64,000 bases of DNA from Mauremys mutica. Its lineage: Eukaryota; Chordata; Testudines; Geoemydidae. Position numbers and translations under genes: made by a program. Below the pieces are notes generated by a model. It was given only the letters and a program-made list of their open reading frames with translations, did not search any database and had not been told where the DNA came from. Shown here piece after piece: positions 33,701 to 46,121 of the stretch; position 1 is the stretch's first letter; every line of letters begins with the position of its first letter. Where the stretch lies: positions 23,023,225 through 23,087,224 of the forward strand of contig NC_059073.1 in NCBI RefSeq assembly GCF_020497125.1. The letters are read 5' to 3'.

Positions 33701-36257
33701 TATTACCTCAACCGTCTTTGTTGCTTCCATTATAGGAGCCAGCAACATCTCTGTTGGACTCTGGTTGTTAGCCAGTTCAAATCATACTCACTCTGGGATG
33801 CACAGTGTGCTCTGGGGGGTACAAAACACCCACAGCAAGTGGGATTTGAAGTAAGCAACATCAGAGACCCCCCAGAGCCCCTGGCAGAATTGATGGGCCC
33901 CGTGATGGGAAACTTCAATAGCTGTTTGCAGCCCAGTTGCTTTTGAAGGTTTGTGGAAAGGGAGGGGGGATAGTCAGGTTTTATCGATATGTCGGAGAGG
34001 AGAAATAAGCAAAGTAGTAATTGGAGGTTTCCAGTAGGATGGAGGAGCTAGGGAATGATTGGAGGGTTTGTAAAGAAGAAGCCTCATAACTATTCAGATT
34101 AGAGATGGGCCTCAGCCACAACGCTCAGATCCAGATGTTGTTGCATCTAGCATCTTGATTTGGGTCCACTTCTAATTCAGAAAAGGCTTCAAAAAAGGGA
34201 AACTGCTTATCTCAGGTGAAACGAACCTGAGGCCAATTTAGGATGCGCCAGGCAAAGATATCTCCATTCCAGCCCCTGAAGACTTTGCTGATTATACCTG
34301 TTCAATAAAGAGTTAAATCTCAACTAGAACAACAAAATAAGGGGCCACGGCTGCAAGCCTTACCCAAGTTGTCTCAGCAAAGTCAACGGCTCAGTCATGT
34401 GAGGATTTGCAGGATTGAGCCCTCTTGCTTCTGTACGTCTCTGAACAAACAGAAATAAGATCAGAGAAGCCATGGTTGTGCTCCTCCAAGGGAAAAAGAG
34501 TTTATCCCTTACAAAAATACAAGCCTGGTTAGAATGCCAGCACGTGAGCATCTTCATAGACAGGGAAAGCAATGAATTTTGTCTTTTCACCCATTTGCAA
34601 CAAAATGAAACTTCTTTATTTCTGCCACCACTACTTTATGTCACTTCGCTAAGGTGAACTCACCCAACCCCATAGCTACCGTACAACTATAGCACGGCAT
34701 GGAGACCAGCAGTCGAGAGAGATTTGTAAAGACACTTCGATGGGGGAGTGGAAGGGGAAAGAGGGACGCGCTTTTTAATAACGCTGAAATGCACTGACCT
34801 CAGCGAACGCTTTGGAGACGGAGCATAAAGACGAAAAATTCTTTGCCTTTCTCTGTCACCTTTAATTTGAGAATGTGAAAATGCTTCACAGATATTTACT
34901 AATGTAGATTTATTTGGATCATCCTTTTCAAAGAAAAGCAGTGGGATATTTTCAGGCATTAATGAAATACAGCAGCTCTTCAACAGGGCACAGCAATACT
35001 ATGTAGGCGCCTGAGCCAAAGCCCAAGTCAGAGTCTTTCCATTGATTTGTGTGATCACAGGATCACACTGCAGGGCATGATGTGAAGACAGGTTCATCTG
35101 CTTCACCACTGCATTAGTCTAATTTGATACCAGTAATTCTCCTGGAAGTCAATAGAGTTAGTGTCGTAAAACTGGAGAAATGCAGAAATAAATCAGGCTC
35201 TGACACCAATTGAAAGTGGAGGGGGAACAAAAGCACTTGGATGAATGTTCATAACCCCCTTTTGAAGCTAGGACACTGGAGTTAACACCCCTATTCTTTT
35301 CACTGAGGGTCAGATTTTCAAAAAAAAAAAAAAAAAAAAAAAAAGAAACCCTTGGAATATTGGGTGCCAAACTCTGATCGTGTGGCCATAAGTGTCACAG
35401 TCAGAGTTACTGCATGCTGAGCTCTTTTGATAAACCTGGGCCCAGTTCTGAATGCTGAGAATTTGGAAATATGGCCTCACATGAACATAGATGGTCAAGA
35501 TATTGGTTTTACCTCTCATCTGAGAGACACCTTTCTACGACCATGCTGGCCCATGGAATCAGAAGGAAGAACGCCACCTACCAAATCACAGACACCACAG
35601 AGATGATTCTTGGAAGCCTTCCTATCCAAGCAGTGATCCTGAATAAACCCACTTAGTTTTTGATGGCATAAGATCACAATACAAGGTCATCCGAATGCTG
35701 GCCCTGTATTACATTTTTGTGCCTGCTAAGAATAGGACCTTTCCTTTCCAGCTAAGGACAGCCGGTATGATTGTGATTAGAAGCCTTGGCACAGATCCAT
35801 AAGCTGAAGCAAACAATAGAGGTCCTTAATTTTGGCAACTCAGACACTGGTCATGTTCACTGCAGGCACCGTCTTTTCCTCAGCCTACCCCATTGCTCTT
35901 GGTCTGCACTTCCTTTGCAGAATTAACATGCACTCTTCATTCCCTGCTGGTGTTGCTGAGAATTACAATGATTAGCATTCCTTCTAATCTGTACTCTTCT
36001 GCCCTGTCTGTCCCAGACAGATAGTGCAAAAGACTTCTACGCTAGTTTAGAAAATGCTGGCATGGAAGCTCAATTTTTTGTTTAATAATAATTCAGATCT
36101 GACTCAGAGGTTCAATTGAAAGTAATTAAACAACTACCAGTTATTTTTTAGGGGTCTCGATCTCCCGGAAAGTCCAGCGTGACAGTCCTGCTGATCTTCC
36201 TGGTGGCCAGACCAGGCATTGTTTTCACTGTCTGGCTACCGCTGGTTTGTCAAACAC
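30722..36257. other. No recognised gene; sparse repeat traces
   Basis: Contains a foldable segment at about 32,366-32,470 (ACATGCCTAATTGTA against ACAATTAGGCATGTG), a GC-rich block at about 31,950-32,330 of unknown origin, a trace at 33,047-33,110, and an A25 tract at 35,320-35,344. Short frames lack motifs. I cannot exclude a small unrecognised exon. Confidence 0.4.
35320..35344. repeat. Poly(A) tract
   Basis: An uninterrupted run of 25 A. Just upstream, GGGTCAGATTTTC is a piece of the dispersed palindromic module. Confidence 0.9.
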
Positions 36258-36306
36258 AATAAAATAAAATAAAATAAAATAAAATAATAATAATAATAAT
36301 TAATAA
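36258..36306. repeat. (AAAAT)n/(AAT)n microsatellite, SINE tail
   Basis: Four to five AAAAT-type units grade into AAT units, directly abutting the 3' end of a minus-strand SINE fragment. It probably arose by expansion of the SINE tail. Confidence 0.85.
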
Positions 36307-36391
36307 TTGGAGATATACCTATCTCCTAGAACTGGAAGGGACCTCGAAAGGTCATCGAGTCCAGCCCTCTGCCTTCACTAGCAGGACCAAC
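36301..36391 (-). mobile_element. SINE 3' fragment (CR1-tailed type)
   Basis: On minus this reads GGTCCTGCTAGTGAAGGCAG, then CTTTCGAGGTCCCTTCCAG and CTAGGAGATAGGTATATC. It matches the SINE fragment at 47,343-47,480 almost word for word. The tRNA-like head is missing. Confidence 0.75.
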
Positions 36392-37329
36392 CCGTTGCCA
36401 ACTCACCAGTGCCAAGTTTCCTTTCCTGCCAGTTTCACTATGTTCATTTCTTAGTAAGTGCTGTAAAATGGGCTACAAATTGCTATTTTTTTACAGTTAT
36501 AGCCTTATGGGTTTTATGACTTCAACTCTTGGTGTTGATCCGGCAATGCTTACTCATGTGAGTAGTTCTGGTTACATTAGTCATTTGGCCCACTCACAAA
36601 GGTAAGAACTGCAAGAAGACTGGGCTTTTACTGTTTCCTGCAGACGGGTCTAATCTACCAGCCATTAAAACCTACCAAATGCACAGGGCTTATTTTCTAG
36701 TACTCTGTTTCATGCTATTTATAAACAATTCAAGCTGAGTTTTAGATTTTAGTCCTGCTGGTTGAGAATATTTTTTTCTGTCCACCCAGGAAGACTGACT
36801 TATTAATGCTGCTAACCAAGCAGCAGCCTGAATCAGGAGGCTGAGGCATGTGGACTAGAACAGGGCGTGCGGATGCTTGTTTTGAACTCCCCTTTTTATG
36901 TAAGTGCACACTGCAGAAGAGAACTCAGTGCATAAGTAGAGGCAGCATACAATTTTCAGCTTTGTTCCCAGAGCCCACACACCAGCTCTTTGCCAAAGAC
37001 TGCCAAAGCATTCTGGGTAGCGACAGGCACTGAGTTTTAGATTTATCATGTCAGTCTCCAGTAAAATGATATTTATTACAGTGAATTACAGTGTCTTGAG
37101 TCAGGCACTGGAAGACTTTTGGGCACCTAATAAAATAGATATGTTTGTAAGTATGTCATAGCAATGCTGGTGTCAAAGCCCTGAGAACTAATACATTAGA
37201 AAGGTCCCTCATGTCCTACACAAGATAACCTAGTAAACAGATATTGCAGGTTAAAAGGCAACGTGATTCAATAAACATTAATATTCTCCTCACCGCCACC
37301 ACCTTCATGTTCACCCATGACACAAATTG

Positions 37330-38260
37330 AACAGGGCTTGTCACAGTTCAGGTAACTGCACTTGTACTTCCCCTCAGTGGTCCAGCAAGGACATCCACTC
37401 TCAGGCTTCCAGCTCTCCTGCTATAGCCTTTCTTAGGTGGATACACACGTCCCACTCCCTTATGACTGGGGTACTTCCAGGCTGCACAGTTCTCTGCCTA
37501 CCCTGTGTCATCCCCAGCAGAGACATGCTGCCCAAGCAGAACCTACTTGCTTTCTCTTTAGAGACAGTTAACAGGTGTAATTGCTACAGTTATAAAGTAC
37601 CACGCAGCACTTCCTATGCAAGTCTACTTTATTCTTAAGGTAAAAAGCATTATCAAGAAAGTACATTAAAAACAATAATAGAATCTGCACAGGCTAATAA
37701 GCTTATCAGAGTTCACTCTAACATGGGTTCTGGCAGGGTAAGTCCTTCAGCCACTCCACCCAAGGGGATTCCCTGTGGTTACAAGTTCATCAAAGTTTCA
37801 GTTCAGAACAAGAACTTAACCTTACAAGCCCTCAGTAGGTCCTGTCCTTCTACCCTTACCCTAACGACTGGTGCCCTCTGTAGACCAGAGGTCCTGTCCA
37901 TTTGCTGGACCAGAAAGAAGGTTGCAAGCCAGTTTAAAACCAGGCTGCTTATCCAAAAATCCTTTCTTTGTCTGTTTGTCCCTAGAGAATCCAGTTTGAT
38001 CTAATATACACGGATCTCTCCAGGGGAGTGGCTTCAAAGAGATGATAATGGAGGAAGTACATGAGCAACCCCCTCCCTATTAGAGAAGGTACATACAATG
38101 CCCCCAAAACACATACACAATTGCATTTGAATACAATGTACTCCACATGTATGAACCCTGATCCGATGAGGTTTAACTTAATTAAATAAAGTTTATCTTA
38201 ATTCCATAAGGGTTGCCCCGGATAGTGTCAGTCTGTCAAAAAGCTTTCCATATTAAATAC
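37330..38260. repeat. Possible LTR-like repeat, unclassified
   Basis: A stretch of about 0.9 kb with even composition, a TTGTCACAGTTCAGG start and an AATAAA-containing, A/T-rich end near 38,185. It ends with TGTCAGTCTGTCA. It looks like a solitary LTR or similar repeat, but with no second copy in the window the call is weak. Confidence 0.3.
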
Positions 38261-38424
38261 CTAGGAGTAAGTGTAATTTGGTGTATAGACTAGGTGAATC
38301 AGTGTCCACCACTCCACTATATGTCCTAGAGAACTTCTACAACACAATCAGGGAGATTTAAAAAAGCCATCAAGAAGAGAGGGCTAGGCCTGGGGAAAAC
38401 TGCAATGGACAATGTAGTGAAAAT

Positions 38425-41400
38425 CATAGAATCATAGAACATTAGGGTTGGTAGAGACCTCAGGAAGTCATCTAGTCCAATCCCCTGTTCAAAGCAGGAC
38501 CAACACCAACTAAATCATTCCAGCCACGGCTTTGTCAAGCTAGGCCTTAAAAACTTCTAGGTAACTCATTCCAGTGCTTCACCACCCTCCTAGGGAAATA
38601 ATGTTTCCTAATATCCAACCTAGACCTCCCCCACTGAAACTGGAGACCACTGCTTCTTGTTCTGTTATCTGCCACTACTGAGAACAGCCCCGCTCCATTC
38701 TCTTTGGAACCCCCCATCAGGTAGCTGAAGGCTGCTATCAAATCCCCCCTCACTCTTCTCTTCTGCAGACTAAAAACCCCAGTTCCCTCAGCCTCTTTTC
38801 GTAAGTCATGTGCACCAGCCCCCTAATCATTTTTGTTGCTCTCTGCTGGACTCTCTCCAATTTGTCCACATCCCTTCTGTTGTGGGGGGACCAAAACTGA
38901 ACACAATACTCCAGGTGTGGCCTCACCAGTGCCGAATAGAGGGGAATAATCACTTCCCTCGATCTGCTGGCAATGCTCCTACTAATACAGCCCAATATGC
39001 TGTTGGCCTTTTTGGCAACAAGGGCACACTGCTGACTCATATCCAGCTTCTCATCCACTGTAATCCCCAGGTCCTTTTCTGCAGAACTGCTGCTTAACCA
39101 GTTGTTTCCCAGCCTGTAGCGGTGCATGGGATTCTTCCTTGTTGAACCTCATCAGATTTCTTTTGGCCCAATCCTCCAATTTATCTAGGTCACTCTGGAC
39201 CCTGTCCCTATCCTCCAGCATATCTACCTCTCCTCTCACCTTAGTGTCATCTGCGAACTTGCTGAGGGTGCAATTCATCACATCATCCTGAGCATTAATA
39301 AAGATATTGAACAAAACCGGCTCCAGGACCGACCCCGGGGCACTCTGCTTGATAATGGCTGCCAACTACACATCGAGCCATTGATCACTACCTGTTGAGC
39401 CCAATGATCTAGTCAGATTTCAACCTTATAGTCTATTCATCCAATCCATACTTCTTTAACTTGCTGGCAAGAATACTGTGGGAGACCGTATCAAAAGCTT
39501 TGCTACAGTCAAGGTATATTACATTGACCGCTTTCCCCATATCCATAGAGCCAGTTATCTCATCATAGAAGGCAATCAGGTTGGTCAGGCATGACTTGCC
39601 CTTGGTGAATCCATATTGACTGTTCCTAACCACCTTCCTCTCTTCCAAGTGCTTCAAAATGGATTCCCTGAGGACCTGCTCCATGATTTTGTCGGGGACT
39701 GAAGTGAAGCTGACCGGTCTGTAGTTCCCCAGGTTCTCTTTCTTCCTTTTTTAAAATATGGGCACTATATTTGCCTTTTTCCAACCATCTGGGACCAGGG
39801 CCGGCTTTAGGGCGATTCAGCCGATTCCCCAGAATCGTGCCCCGTGCCCCTAATAGGGCCCTGCACCTTCCCAAAGGAGCTGTCACCGAAGTCCCGCCAC
39901 TGTCTTTGGCGGCAGCTCAATCACTGCCACGGAGGAAGGTCCCTCCACCGAAATGCTGCCGAAGGCACCGGCAGCCAATTGAGCTGCCGCCGAAGTCCCG
40001 GCAGTGTCGGCGGTGGCAGCTCAATCGTTGCTGCTGTCTTTGATGGCATTTTGGCCAAGGGACCTTCCTCCACCGCAGTGATTGAGCTGCCGCCGAAGAC
40101 AGCGGTGGGACTTTGACAGCAGCTCCTTCAAATCAGGCCCCGCAGTGCCTACAGCCAGCCCTGTCCGGGACCTCCCCCGATCATCACAAATTGCAGCTAA
40201 TGGCTCTGCAATCACATCAGCCAACTCCCTCAGCACCCTTGGATGCATTGCATCCAGCCCCATGGACCTGTGCATGTCCAACTTTTCTAAATAGTCCTTA
40301 ACCTGTTCTTTCACTACTGAGGGCTGCTCACCTCCTCCCCATACTGTGTTGCCCAGTACAGCAGTCTGAGAGATGACCTTGTCTGTGAAGACAGAGCCAA
40401 AAAAATCATTGAGTACTTCAGCTTTTTCCACATCATGTGTCACTTGGTCCTCCCCCACACTTTACCTGACCTTCTTCTTGTTGCTAACAAACCTGTAGAA
40501 ACCCTTCTTGTTATCCTTGACACCCCTTGCTAGCTGCAACTCCAATTGTGCCTTGACCTTCCTGATTACACCGCTGCAAGCTCTAGCAATATTTTTATAC
40601 TCCTCCCTAGTCATCTGTCCAAATTTTCACTTCTTGTAAGCTTCCTTTTTGTGTTTAAGCTCATCAAAGATTTCACTTTTAAGCCAAGCTGGTCGCCTGC
40701 CATATTTGCTATTCTTTCTGCACATCCGGATGGGTTGTTCCTGAGCCCTCAACAAGGCTTCTTTAAAATATAGCCAGCTCTCGTGGACTTCTTTCCCCCT
40801 CATATTAGCCTCCCAGGGGATCCTGCCATCAGTTCCCTAAAGGAGTCAAAGTCTGCTTTTTTGAAGTCCAGGGTCCATATTTTGCTACTCTCCTTTCTTC
40901 CTTTTGTCAGGATCCTGAACTCAACCATCTCATGGTCACTGCTGCCTAGGTTGCCACCCACTTCTACTTCCCCTACCAATTCTTCCCTGTTTGTAAGCAA
41001 CAGGTCAAGAGGACCACAGACCCTAGTCAGTTCTTCCAGCACTTGTACTAGGAAGTTGTTCCCAACACGCTCGAAAAACTTCCTGGATTGTCTGTGCACT
41101 GCTGTATTGCTCTCCCAGCAGATGTCAGGGTGATTGAAGTCCCCCATTAGAACCAGGGCCTGTGATCTGGAAACTTCAGTTACTTGTCTGAAGAAAGCCT
41201 TGTCTACCTCAGCCTTCTGATCTGGTCATCTATAGCACACACACACCATGACATCACTCTTGTTGCTCTTTCCTCTAAACTTAACCCAAAGACTCTCAAC
41301 AGGCTTTTCTCCAGTTTCATACTGGAGCTCTGAGCTATCACACTGCTCTCTTACATACAATGCAACTCCTCCACCTTTCCTCCCGTACCTGTCCTTCCTG

Positions 41401-41553
41401 AACAGTTTATGCCCATCCAGGACAATGCTCCAGTCATGTGAACTGCCCCACCAAGTTTCTGTTATTCTAATCACATCATAGTTCCTTGATTGTGCCAGGA
41501 CTTCCAATTCTTCCTGCTTGCTTCCCAGGCTTCTTGCGTTCATGTACATGCAC
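38425..41553 (-). mobile_element. CR1 LINE, long but frame-broken
   Basis: On minus, in order: an APE-type endonuclease (41,549-41,226, MNARSLGSK, ITETWWG), its continuation (41,147-40,800, MGDFNHPDICW, GSSDHEMVEF), a linker (40,458-40,172), reverse transcriptase (39,684-39,433, [16 protein letters not shown]; 39,365-39,051, FADDTK catalytic box) and the C-terminal region (39,127-38,547, [16 protein letters not shown]). The pieces are in different frames and a hAT-like element (39,796-40,163) interrupts the chain. The 3' end at about 38,425 has the CR1 tail (ATCATAGAATCATAGAAC on plus). The upstream ORF1 is absent. Too broken to be active. Confidence 0.92.
39796..40163 (+). mobile_element. 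hAT-type short element inserted in CR1 (368 bp)
   Basis: The left end CAGGGCCGGCTTTAGG and the right end CCAGCCCTG have the hAT CAGGG form. The 8-bp flanks TCTGGGAC (39,788-39,795) and TCCGGGAC (40,164-40,171) match at seven of eight. Removing the element and one flank restores continuous CR1 sequence. The interior has internal repeats around GAGCTGCCGCCGAAG. Confidence 0.85.
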
Positions 41554-41769
41554 CAGGGTCGACTCCAGGCACCAGCTTAGCAAGCAGCTGCTTGGGATGG
41601 CCACTCCGGAGCAGGGCGGCAGGTTCAGGTATTCGGTGGCAATTCGGCAGAGAGTCCCTCACTCCCACTTGGAGCGAAGGACCTCCCGCTGAATTGCCGC
41701 AGATCGCAATTGCGATCGGTTGTGTTTTTTTGGCTTCTTGGGGCGGCAAAACCCCTGGAGCCGGCCCTG
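41554..41769 (+). mobile_element. hAT-type short element at the CR1 5' boundary
   Basis: It starts CAGGGTCGACTCCAGG and ends CCTGGAGCCGGCCCTG, near-perfect inverted ends of about 16 bp of the same family as the element at 26,420. The flanks do not match, so the 8-bp duplication is missing. It sits exactly where recognisable CR1 stops, suggesting a deletion or rearrangement at the right side. Confidence 0.75.
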
Positions 41770-41799
41770 GGTCGGACGGCCCTGTCTCCCCGATTTATT

Positions 41800-42610
41800 T
41801 CCTGACCCCACCTCGCACAGAGTAAAAGTTATCAAAAGCTTTGGGTTAAAAAAACCTCAGGTAACAAGTGAGGAAAGACGACTACTTAACAATTTCAAAT
41901 GGGGGAAGGAGACAACACCCCCAGGAAGCCTTCCTGCCTCTTGAAGCAGAGTCAACAAACTTTGGGAAAATATAAGGAGAGAGAGAGAAAAAAAGCTGTT
42001 TTGGCATCCCTCACCTGAAGAGATAAAAGAACCGAGCACTCTGAGCTCCGTGAATGGTCCTAGCCAGAGAGTCGGGTCAGCCATGCTGGAAAGAGACTTG
42101 GTGAGAAACGCTTCTTTGAACAAGAGAGTCTAATTTGTTAATTCAGGTTTTAGTTTTACAATTGTATGTTTGCTTATAACCCTTTATTCCTTATACTTAG
42201 GATCACTTAATCCTATGCTCGTTTGTTAAATAAACTTGTTTTGCTTTTACTATAAACCAATTCAGTGCACTGATTGAAGGGTGAGGTTTGTTAACGCTAG
42301 TTAAGATAACAGGCTGCAGTGTATTGTCTCTTTAAAGGAGCTTAATCACTTCTGTGAATCTTCATTACGGGGGGCTGGGCACAGTTGGAAGACATCACTG
42401 GGGAACTCGGGAGTTGCGGTTCACTGTTTATGACCTGCAAGGCAAGGTTTGAACTGGCAGAGACCTGAAGAGTTTGCAGGCAAGGCAGACAAGCTGTGTG
42501 TCAGGGAGTTGTCTCACAGTTTAGCAGTAGCAAGCCTCTCACTTGCTGAAGCTGAGAGGGGTAACACAGTAAGTCACAATTCTGGGAACCCAAGCAGATT
42601 GTCACGCTGT
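41800..42610 (+). repeat. Possible solitary LTR-like repeat
   Basis: An A-rich leader, then CTTATAACCC, an AATAAA signal at about 42,229 (GTTAAATAAACTTG), and a GC-richer tail ending in TCAGGGAGTTGTCTCACAG-type sequence. This resembles an LTR layout (U3, poly(A) signal, U5). No second LTR, primer-binding site or coding part was seen, so retroviral origin is only inferred. Confidence 0.4.
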
Positions 42611-42831
42611 ACAAATAAGACTATCTAATGTTAACATGGGTATGACTATGCTGATATAAGTGTGAGCCTGCCCAGGGTGAGTTAGAGGATTCCAGAAATC
42701 TGAGCAGAGTCAAACTGAGTTGAATCCTCAAGTAGCTAACAAATGCCGTCTCTCTTGGCAAACCCAATCTCTTATTAATCTAGGTACTTATATCCTCAAT
42801 CATCCTAGTATCTGAGCACCTCACAAGTATT

Positions 42832-42975
42832 TATGGATTCATTCTCACAATACTCCTGGGTGGTAGTGAAGTGTTATTGTCCCCATTGCACAAATGGGAA
42901 CTGAGGCACAGAAAAATTAAGTGACTTGCCCAAGGTCACATATGAAGTCTGTCGCAGAGGCAAGAACTGAAGCTA
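42832..42975 (+). mobile_element. MIR-like ancient SINE
   Basis: CTCACAATACTCCTGGGTGG, then TTGTCCCCATTGCACAAATG, AACTGAGGCACAGAAA, AAGTGACTTGCCCAAGGTCA and a degenerate GCAAGAACTGAAGC follow the MIR 3' half in order. A well-preserved old copy. Confidence 0.8.
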
Positions 42976-44085
42976 GATTGCCCAAGTACACGCTTAATAT
43001 TACACACTACATACACTTGAATTAGACAGCCTCCTTAAGTGGTTACCCAAAATGTCTCCAAGGATTCTAAGGATCCAATGTAACTAGTAAAGTCCAACTC
43101 TACTAGAGAATGCAATTTTACTGGCTCGATGGGTAGTTTGTTCTGTATTCTTGTACACCTAAGTTTTTGTACTAGGATGGGGCTGGATAGAAATCGTCAC
43201 AGTGGTTCCACTGAAGAGAGAGAATAAGTGATTCCACCTTAAGAGTTGGTGGCTCAAACCCAAAATTTTTTATTTTTAGTCTACTTTTTGAAGCTGTGCC
43301 TCCATTCTTAGCACATTGAAGTTCATGTTCCTCTTCTTTTCCTGCAAGAGCATAAATTAACTTTAGACCCAGCAGGCTGTATCTTTTCTTAAGTGACAGC
43401 TGCTCCAGCAGGGAAAAGAGAGGCAAGTAGTTCCACTCTGAGCAGCACTGTCCAATCCAGCCAAAACAGCATGTTTTGATGTGTCACTTCTCTCCCGTGG
43501 TTGTTTAGTCCCCTCTCTCAGAACACAAAGGGATAGTACTTATTTATCAGTAAATCAGACCTCTGCATTTCCTATTCAAGGTCTTGCTCTGTGAGACAAT
43601 GAAACATTTCACCAGGTTCGGCAGCAGCGTGAATTGTCTTGAGGGGGATGTCAATACGCCTTTATACAGTTTGCCCACACAGCAACTTCTCCTTATGAAT
43701 CAAGAACTATTTGGACAGACTGCAGGCTATGAATATTTATTATGTGAGCCACCACTGAAGTCAGTGGGAATATTGCCTGATTAAAGCCTGCAGGACTGAG
43801 CTGTGTGTATACATTTTAGCCATTTTGGCCCAGATCCTCAAATGTATTTTGCGTCCTAACTGCCACTGATTTCAGTGGAAGTTAGAAGACTAAATACCTT
43901 TGAGGATCTGGGCCTCTGAGTCTATGTTAGGGCATTATTGATGAGTCTATACACAGAACTTTGCTAACAATACCTCCATGATCAGTTGTCTCAAAACCAG
44001 TGGAGAGTAGACGTCTGTATTATTTTGCCATGCATAAAATGCTGTGAGGCTGAATGCATTCATGTTTGCCAAATACATCAAGATG
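42976..44085. other. No recognised gene
   Basis: Holds only the 88-bp palindrome reported separately at 43,827-43,914 and ordinary sequence. The frames at 43,172-43,426 and 43,584-43,784 have no family signature. Confidence 0.5.
43827..43914. repeat. 88-bp imperfect palindrome
   Basis: GGCCCAGATCCTCAAA at the left is mirrored by TTTGAGGATCTGGGCC at the right, with further pairing inwards around CCACTGATTTCAGTGG. It is the clearest member of the dispersed palindromic set. Confidence 0.85.
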
Positions 44086-46121
44086 CTTTGGACAAATCAT
44101 TAAGGACAAGTACAAAAGAATAGCCCAAGCATATAGGGACAAAATCAGAAAGGCCAAGACACGGAGAGTTACAACTAGAAAGGGACATAAAAAACAATAA
44201 GAAAAGGTTCTGTAACTACATTATGAGCAAGAGAAAGATGAAGGACAGTGTAGGTCCTCTACTTAGCTGGGAAGCAGAGCTAACAACAGCCAATGGCAAG
44301 AAGGCTGAGGTGTTTAATGCCTATTTTGCTTCAGTCATCACTAAAAGGGTTAATTGTAACCGCACACAAATAACACAAATAATATTAACAACAAGGGAGA
44401 AGGAACAGAAGTCAGAATGGTGAAAGAACAGGTTGAAGAACATGAAAATAAATTAGATGCATTCAAGTCAGCAGGGCCTGATGAAATTCATCCTAGGATA
44501 CTAAAGGAACTAGTTGAAACAATCTCAGAATTATTAGTTATTATCTTTGAGAACTCATAGAGGATGGGTGAGGGCCCAGATGACTGGCGAAGGGCAAAAA
44601 CAGTACCTATCTTTAAAAAAGGAAACATAGAGGACCCAGGGAATTATAGACTAGACAGCCTAGCTTTGATACTTGAAAAGCTCCTGGAACAAATTATTAA
44701 ACAATTTGTAAGCACAGAGAGGATAATAGGGTTGTAAGGAATAGCCAGCACAGATTTATCAAGGACAAATCATACCAAATCAACCTAATTTCCTTCTCTG
44801 ACAGAGTTACTAGACTAGTGGATAGTGGGGAAACCGTAGATGTGATACATCCTGATTTTGCGAAGGCTTCTGATGCAATCCCACAACATGCTCAAGCAAA
44901 TTAAGAAAATGTGGTCTAGATGAAATTATTATATTGTGAGTACACAAGTGGTTGAAAGAATAGTCTCAAAGAGTAGTCATCAATGGTTCACAGTCAAATT
45001 TTGGGGACTTACCTAGTGGGGTCCTACAGAGTTTGTCCTGAGTCCAGTACTATTCAATATTTTCATTAAAGACTTGGATGACGAGTGGAGGATATGATTA
45101 TAAAATTTTCAGATGACACCAAGCAGGGAGGGGTTGCAAGCACTTTGGAAAACAGGATTAGAATTCAAAAGGACCTTGAAAATTGGAGAGTTGGTGTGAA
45201 ATCAACAAGATGAAATACAATATAGACTAGTGCAAAGTACTATACTTAGAAAGGAAAAAAATCAAATGCATGGATACAAAATCAGGAATAACTGGCTAGG
45301 TAGTAGTAATGCAGAAAAGGATCTGGGTATTATAGTGAATTACAAATTTAATGAGTCAAGAATGTGATGCAATTGCAAAAAAAGATAAATATTCTGGAAC
45401 ATGCTAAAAGGACTATTGTATGTAAGACATGGGAGGTAATTGTCTTGCTCTACTCGGCACTGGTGAGGCCTCGGCTGGAGTACTGTGAATGTGATATAGA
45501 TTGACTTTAGCAAAGCTTTTGATACAAGTTGAAAAAGTATGGACTGGATGAATGGACTACAAGGTGGATAGAAAGCTGGCTAGATCGTTGGGCGCAATGG
45601 GTAGTGATCAATGGCTCAATGTCTAGTTGGCAGCCGGTATCAAGCAGAATGCCCTAGGGATCTGTCTGGGGCTGGTTTTGTTCAACATCTTCATTAATGA
45701 GCTGGATGATGGGATGGATTGCACCCACAGCAAGTTTGCAGATTTCACTAAGCTGCGGGGACTGGTAGATATGCTGGAGGGTAGGGATAGGGTCCAGGGG
45801 TGACCTAGACAAATTGGGGGATTGGGCTAAAAGAAATCTGATAAGGGTCAACAAGGACAAGTGCAGAGATCTGCACTTAGGATGCAAGAATCCCATGCAC
45901 CACTACAGGCTGGGGACTGACTGGCTAAGCGGCAGTTCTGCAGAAAAGGACCTGGGGATTACATTGGATGAGAAGCTGGCTATAAGTGAATATTGTGTGC
46001 CCTTGTTGCCAAGAAGGCTAACCGCATATTGGGCTGCATTAGTAGGAGCATTGCCAGCAGATCAAGGGAAGTGATTATTCCCCTCTATTCAGCACTGGTG
46101 AGGCCACATCTGGACTAGTGC

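Noticed and set aside
41800..42610. A complete endogenous retrovirus
   Set aside because: Only an LTR-like layout is visible. No coding sequence or second LTR was found, so I list it only as a possible solitary LTR.
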